DNA of 64,000 nucleotides from Nocardiopsis ansamitocini (GTDB lineage Bacteria; Actinomycetota; Actinomycetes; Streptosporangiales; Streptosporangiaceae): the NCBI RefSeq assembly GCF_030268225.1, contig NZ_BSQG01000002.1:62001-126000 (forward strand), in the 5' to 3' direction. Of this stretch, positions 61,544 through 64,000 are shown piece after piece (positions within the stretch are counted from its first letter, which is position 1; every line of letters starts with the position of its first letter). Both the position numbers and the translations under genes were made by a program. The notes under the pieces are model-generated. The model did not search any database. It was given only the letters and a program-made list of their open reading frames with translations, and was not told where the DNA came from.

Positions 61544-62779
61544 CTATCGGTGGGAGGAATCGGCGAAAAGCGTCGTGAACAGGTCGGTACCGCCGAACCC
61601 TCCGGCTTTCGTCCAGACGACGAGCCCGGGTACGAGCCCGTCGTCGAGCACGAGGATCGGCATGCCCTCGTCGATCGCGCCGAGGACGCGCGCCGCCGAC
61701 GCGCCGAGGCCGGCGAGCACGGTGTGCGCGCCGTCGCCGCCGACAAGTCCGACGACGCGCGGTGCGCGGTCGGCGATCGCGCCCGCGACCGCCTCTCCCA
61801 GCCGCTGCGCGATATCGCGGGCCCCGGGGCCGCTGTCGGCCCCGTCCCGCTGCCGTGGTGTCGTCAGGACCAGGCATCTGCGGGGCGGCCCGGCGGCCTC
61901 CCCGAGGAGCCGGGCGAGGACGGCGGGATCCGGGACGCGGTCCGCAGGGAGTTCGTGCACCTCGGCGGCGCCGTGCGTCGCGGCGTGGTGGATCTGTCCG
62001 CTGCTGACGGGGTGCAGCGAGGTCACGAACACGAGGTCGGTCGGCGCAGGAAGCCGCGCCCGCCCGCCCCCCGACGCCGGTGCGGGGTTCCAGGCGCGGC
62101 CGAGCGAGCCCGCCAGCCCGGCGGAGCCCACCGGCAGGATCCGCGGGCCCGCATCGCGGACCGCAGCGGCGATCGCGTCGAGTTCTCCGCGCGTGCGCGC
62201 ATCGACCACGGCGATGTCGCCCGGTTCGAGGCCGGCGATCTCGTCGGTGCGCGCGCGACGGCCGCCCGTGAGGGCGGCCAGGTCGTCGGTCGTCAGCGGG
62301 GTGACGGGGTCGCGTCCGGCCGCTCCACCGGTGGCTGGACCGCCGTCGACCCGCAAAGAGCCGTCGACGACGGTGCGTCCCGCCTCCGGGTAGGCGGGGC
62401 AGACCACGGCCGCGGCGGGGACGGCCTCACCCCAGGCGTCGAGCGCGCCGCGGACCTGGGCCCCGAGCGATCCGCGCCCGGTCGAGTCGATCTTGAGGTA
62501 GACGCGGTCGCCCGCTGTGGCCATGGCCGCGCGCACGGCTCGGGCGGTCGTGGTCCGGGCCGTCCCCCGATCCGCGGCGCGCACGTCGGTGGAGCGGGCC
62601 ACGATCCGCGGGGACGCGAGGTCCGGACGGGGAGGGGCCTCGCCGCTGAGCAGGAGGGTCGCCTCCCATCCCGTCCGGACGAATTGGAGCGCGCTGTCCC
62701 CGGCCCCCGTCATGTCATCGGCGATCACGGACACGGCGCGGACGGTCGCCGCAGCGGGGCGCCGCATCGTCGCGCTCAT
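61544..62779 (-). CDS. four-carbon acid sugar kinase family protein (DUF1537)
   Basis: The 411-residue kinase has the N-terminal signature VIADDMTGAGDSALQFVRTG and KIDSTGRGSLG. The C-terminal nucleotide-binding motif is VGGDGAHTVLAGLG. Members (DtnK, DenK, OtnK) phosphorylate D-threonate, D-erythronate or 3-oxo-tetronate at C4, giving PdxA2's substrate. The ATG overlaps the aldolase stop (ATGA). It is 11 bases from the dehydrogenase gene. Confidence 0.87.
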   Translation of the reverse strand: MSATMRRPAAATVRAVSVIADDMTGAGDSALQFVRTGWEATLLLSGEAPPRPDLASPRIVARSTDVRAADRGTARTTTARAVRAAMATAGDRVYLKIDSTGRGSLGAQVRGALDAWGEAVPAAAVVCPAYPEAGRTVVDGSLRVDGGPATGGAAGRDPVTPLTTDDLAALTGGRRARTDEIAGLEPGDIAVVDARTRGELDAIAAAVRDAGPRILPVGSAGLAGSLGRAWNPAPASGGGRARLPAPTDLVFVTSLHPVSSGQIHHAATHGAAEVHELPADRVPDPAVLARLLGEAAGPPRRCLVLTTPRQRDGADSGPGARDIAQRLGEAVAGAIADRAPRVVGLVGGDGAHTVLAGLGASAARVLGAIDEGMPILVLDDGLVPGLVVWTKAGGFGGTDLFTTLFADSSHR

Positions 62780-63540
62780 CCCCGTGCGTCGCCGAGGTGG
62801 CCGCGCGCGACCGCCTCGAGGTGGGTGAGCTCGGACGCGATCGTCACCATCCGGAACCCGGCGTCCAAACGGCGACGCGCTGTTGCTCCGTCGGGTGTGT
62901 GGATGGCCGGGACGATCCCTGCGGCGGCAGCGGCGTCACGGGTACGCGTGACGGCCTCCTCGAGCGCGTCGACCGATTCCGGGTCGCCGGGGTAGGCGCC
63001 GCCGACGGCGAGCATGAGGTCGGAGGGGCCGATGTAGAGGCCGTCGACCCCGTCGACGGCGGCGATCTCCTCGACGTTGCGCAGCCCTTCCTCGGTCTCG
63101 ATCATGACGAGCAGGAGGGTCTGGGCGTTGGCGTCCTGAGGCTTGGGACCCACCCGCAGCCCGGAACGCATCGGCCCGTAGGAGCGGATGCCGCGGCCGG
63201 GGTAGCGGGCGGCGCGCACGGCTGCCTCGGCCTCCTCGGCGTTGTTGACCAGCGGCACGATGACACCGAGCGCACCCGCGTCGAGAGCCTGCCCGATGAC
63301 GGTGGGATCGTTCGCGGCCACGCGCACGATCCCCGCCGGTCCGTGGGCGGCATCGATGGCCATGAGGTTGCGCAGGACGCCGTCGTAGCCCATGAGGCCG
63401 TGCTGGGCGTCGATGCCGATGTAGTCGTACCCGGTCCTCGCGACCCGTTCGGTGGAGACGGGCGAGTCGAGCACGGCCCAGTATCCGACGGCGGTCCCGC
63501 CGGCTTTGAGGTCCTCGATGACGGTGGAGGCGTGGTGCAT
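62776..63540 (-). CDS. HpcH/HpaI family aldolase
   Basis: The 254-residue class II aldolase has DYIGIDAQHGLMGYDGVLRN (catalytic histidine). VPLVNNAEEAEAAVRAARYP, LLLVMIETEEGLRNVEEIAA (metal Glu) and LYIGPSDLMLAVGG (metal Asp) follow. It cleaves 2-keto-3-deoxy acids to pyruvate and an aldehyde. It is translationally coupled to the kinase, so it may serve a branch of the same acid-sugar pathway. ATG at 63540 is 9 bases from the aldo-keto reductase stop. Confidence 0.88.
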   Translation of the reverse strand: MHHASTVIEDLKAGGTAVGYWAVLDSPVSTERVARTGYDYIGIDAQHGLMGYDGVLRNLMAIDAAHGPAGIVRVAANDPTVIGQALDAGALGVIVPLVNNAEEAEAAVRAARYPGRGIRSYGPMRSGLRVGPKPQDANAQTLLLVMIETEEGLRNVEEIAAVDGVDGLYIGPSDLMLAVGGAYPGDPESVDALEEAVTRTRDAAAAAGIVPAIHTPDGATARRRLDAGFRMVTIASELTHLEAVARGHLGDARG

Positions 63541-63549
63541 GTGTGCTCC

Positions 63550-64000
63550 TCAGCGGTTGTAGGCGGGCATCGGGCCGTGCAGTTCCTCCCCGACCGCGTC
63601 GCAGGCCGCGACGGTGTCGTCGTCCAACGGGCCGCGAGCGATGACGGCGAGGTTGTCGGAGATCTGTTCGGGACGGGAGCCGCCGACGAGCACCGAGTCC
63701 GTGACGGGTTTGGACAGCAGCCACCGCAGCGACAGCTCGATGAGCGAGATCCCGGCTCCGGCGGCGATGTCGGTGAGTGAGCGGATCGCCTCGAACAGCC
63801 GGGCGTTCCAGTAGCGTTCGGTGTACATTCCCGCCAGGCGCGAGTCACCGAACCGGCCGCTGTCGGGGCGTTCCTCGAAGCGGTGCCGCCCGACGAGCAG
63901 CCCGCCTCCGAGGGGGTTGTAGACCATCGTGTGCAGGCCGGCGGTCCGTGCGAACTCGGCGTACTCGTTCTCGATGCGCCGGGCGACGAGGTTGTACAGC
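63550..64000 (-). CDS. aldo/keto reductase, C-terminal part
   Basis: The gene enters from beyond the window; 149 codons remain to the stop at 63550. Visible sequence LYNLVARRIENEYAEFARTA then MVYNPLGGGLLVGRH, LRWLLSKPVTDSVLVGGSRP and QISDNLAVIARG is the C-terminal half of an NADPH-dependent aldo-keto reductase. SVLVGGSRPEQI is the cofactor-binding segment. It is the first visible gene of the acid-sugar operon and probably oxidises or reduces a sugar or aldonate intermediate. Confidence 0.85.
   Translation of the reverse strand, partial: LYNLVARRIENEYAEFARTAGLHTMVYNPLGGGLLVGRHRFEERPDSGRFGDSRLAGMYTERYWNARLFEAIRSLTDIAAGAGISLIELSLRWLLSKPVTDSVLVGGSRPEQISDNLAVIARGPLDDDTVAACDAVGEELHGPMPAYNR

Noticed and set aside
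60522-62393. Plus-strand open frame opposite pdxA-like and kinase genes
   Set aside because: Shadow; the minus strand carries clear enzyme motifs and coupled starts.
1-64000. CRISPR arrays, rRNA operons, intact insertion sequences or prophage genes
   Set aside because: No regularly spaced repeats, rRNA sequence, transposase or phage structural motif was noticed on either strand.

Overview
The window is high-GC actinobacterial chromosome. Gene content and order point to a Nocardiopsis-like or other Streptosporangiales filamentous actinomycete: a zinc-type ribosomal protein S18, a GTG/TTG-rich start repertoire, a spore-associated protein A homologue, teichoic-acid-type ABC exporters, a Streptomyces-style BlaA/BlaB-BlaL beta-lactamase locus and tRNA adenosine deaminase-associated proteins. 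The rpsF-ssb-rpsR-rplI-dnaB segment, dnaX-recR, DnaA boxes and one parS site suggest a position not far from oriC. This is inference; dnaA and oriC are not in the window.

Layout. 1-5.9 kb: rpsF (partial)-ssb-rpsR-rplI with a strong terminator, a Tat-exported amidase, a MATE exporter, then dnaB behind a dense DnaA-box cluster. 6-10.6 kb: small conserved proteins, upp, and two paralogous deaminase-associated proteins feeding into tadA and a tRNA-Ser. 10.9-13.1 kb: an Fe-S photolyase, a second tRNA-Ser and the SRP RNA. 13.3-20.5 kb: dnaX, dnaE, ybaB/ebfC, recR. 20.7-23 kb: lysC-asd. 23-25.4 kb: four tandem copies of a unit (hairpin, conserved upstream element, small secreted His/Cys protein). 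25.6-32 kb: GntR, an S9 peptidase, NADAR, NUDIX and a decayed stretch with two pseudogenes and a parS site. 32-36.4 kb: a pyruvate-dehydrogenase-type operon (E1 alpha, E1 beta, E2) behind a GntR gene, with a promoter overlapped by a palindrome. 37-42.8 kb: PAP2, a double-HTH Lrp, TetR, a TagGH-like ABC exporter and a SapA homologue.

43-60 kb is accessory. It holds remnants of an SDR, an MmyB-like regulator, TetR genes and a quinone reductase between intact genes: a Gly-His-Trp-rich secreted protein, the BlaA/BlaB/beta-lactamase locus, a MetE-like protein, a tandem pair of Atu4866-domain proteins, an AlkZ-like protein, a discoidin-SUKH fusion, a leaderless DUF2975/HTH pair and an AraC gene of visibly lower GC. 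60.5-64 kb is a minus-strand catabolic operon (PdxA2-like, four-carbon acid sugar kinase, HpcH/HpaI aldolase, aldo-keto reductase) that continues past the window.

The least explained items are the four-copy secreted-protein array with its upstream element at an invariant distance, the paired DnaA-box palindrome, the two deaminase-associated paralogues, and the discoidin-SUKH fusion.
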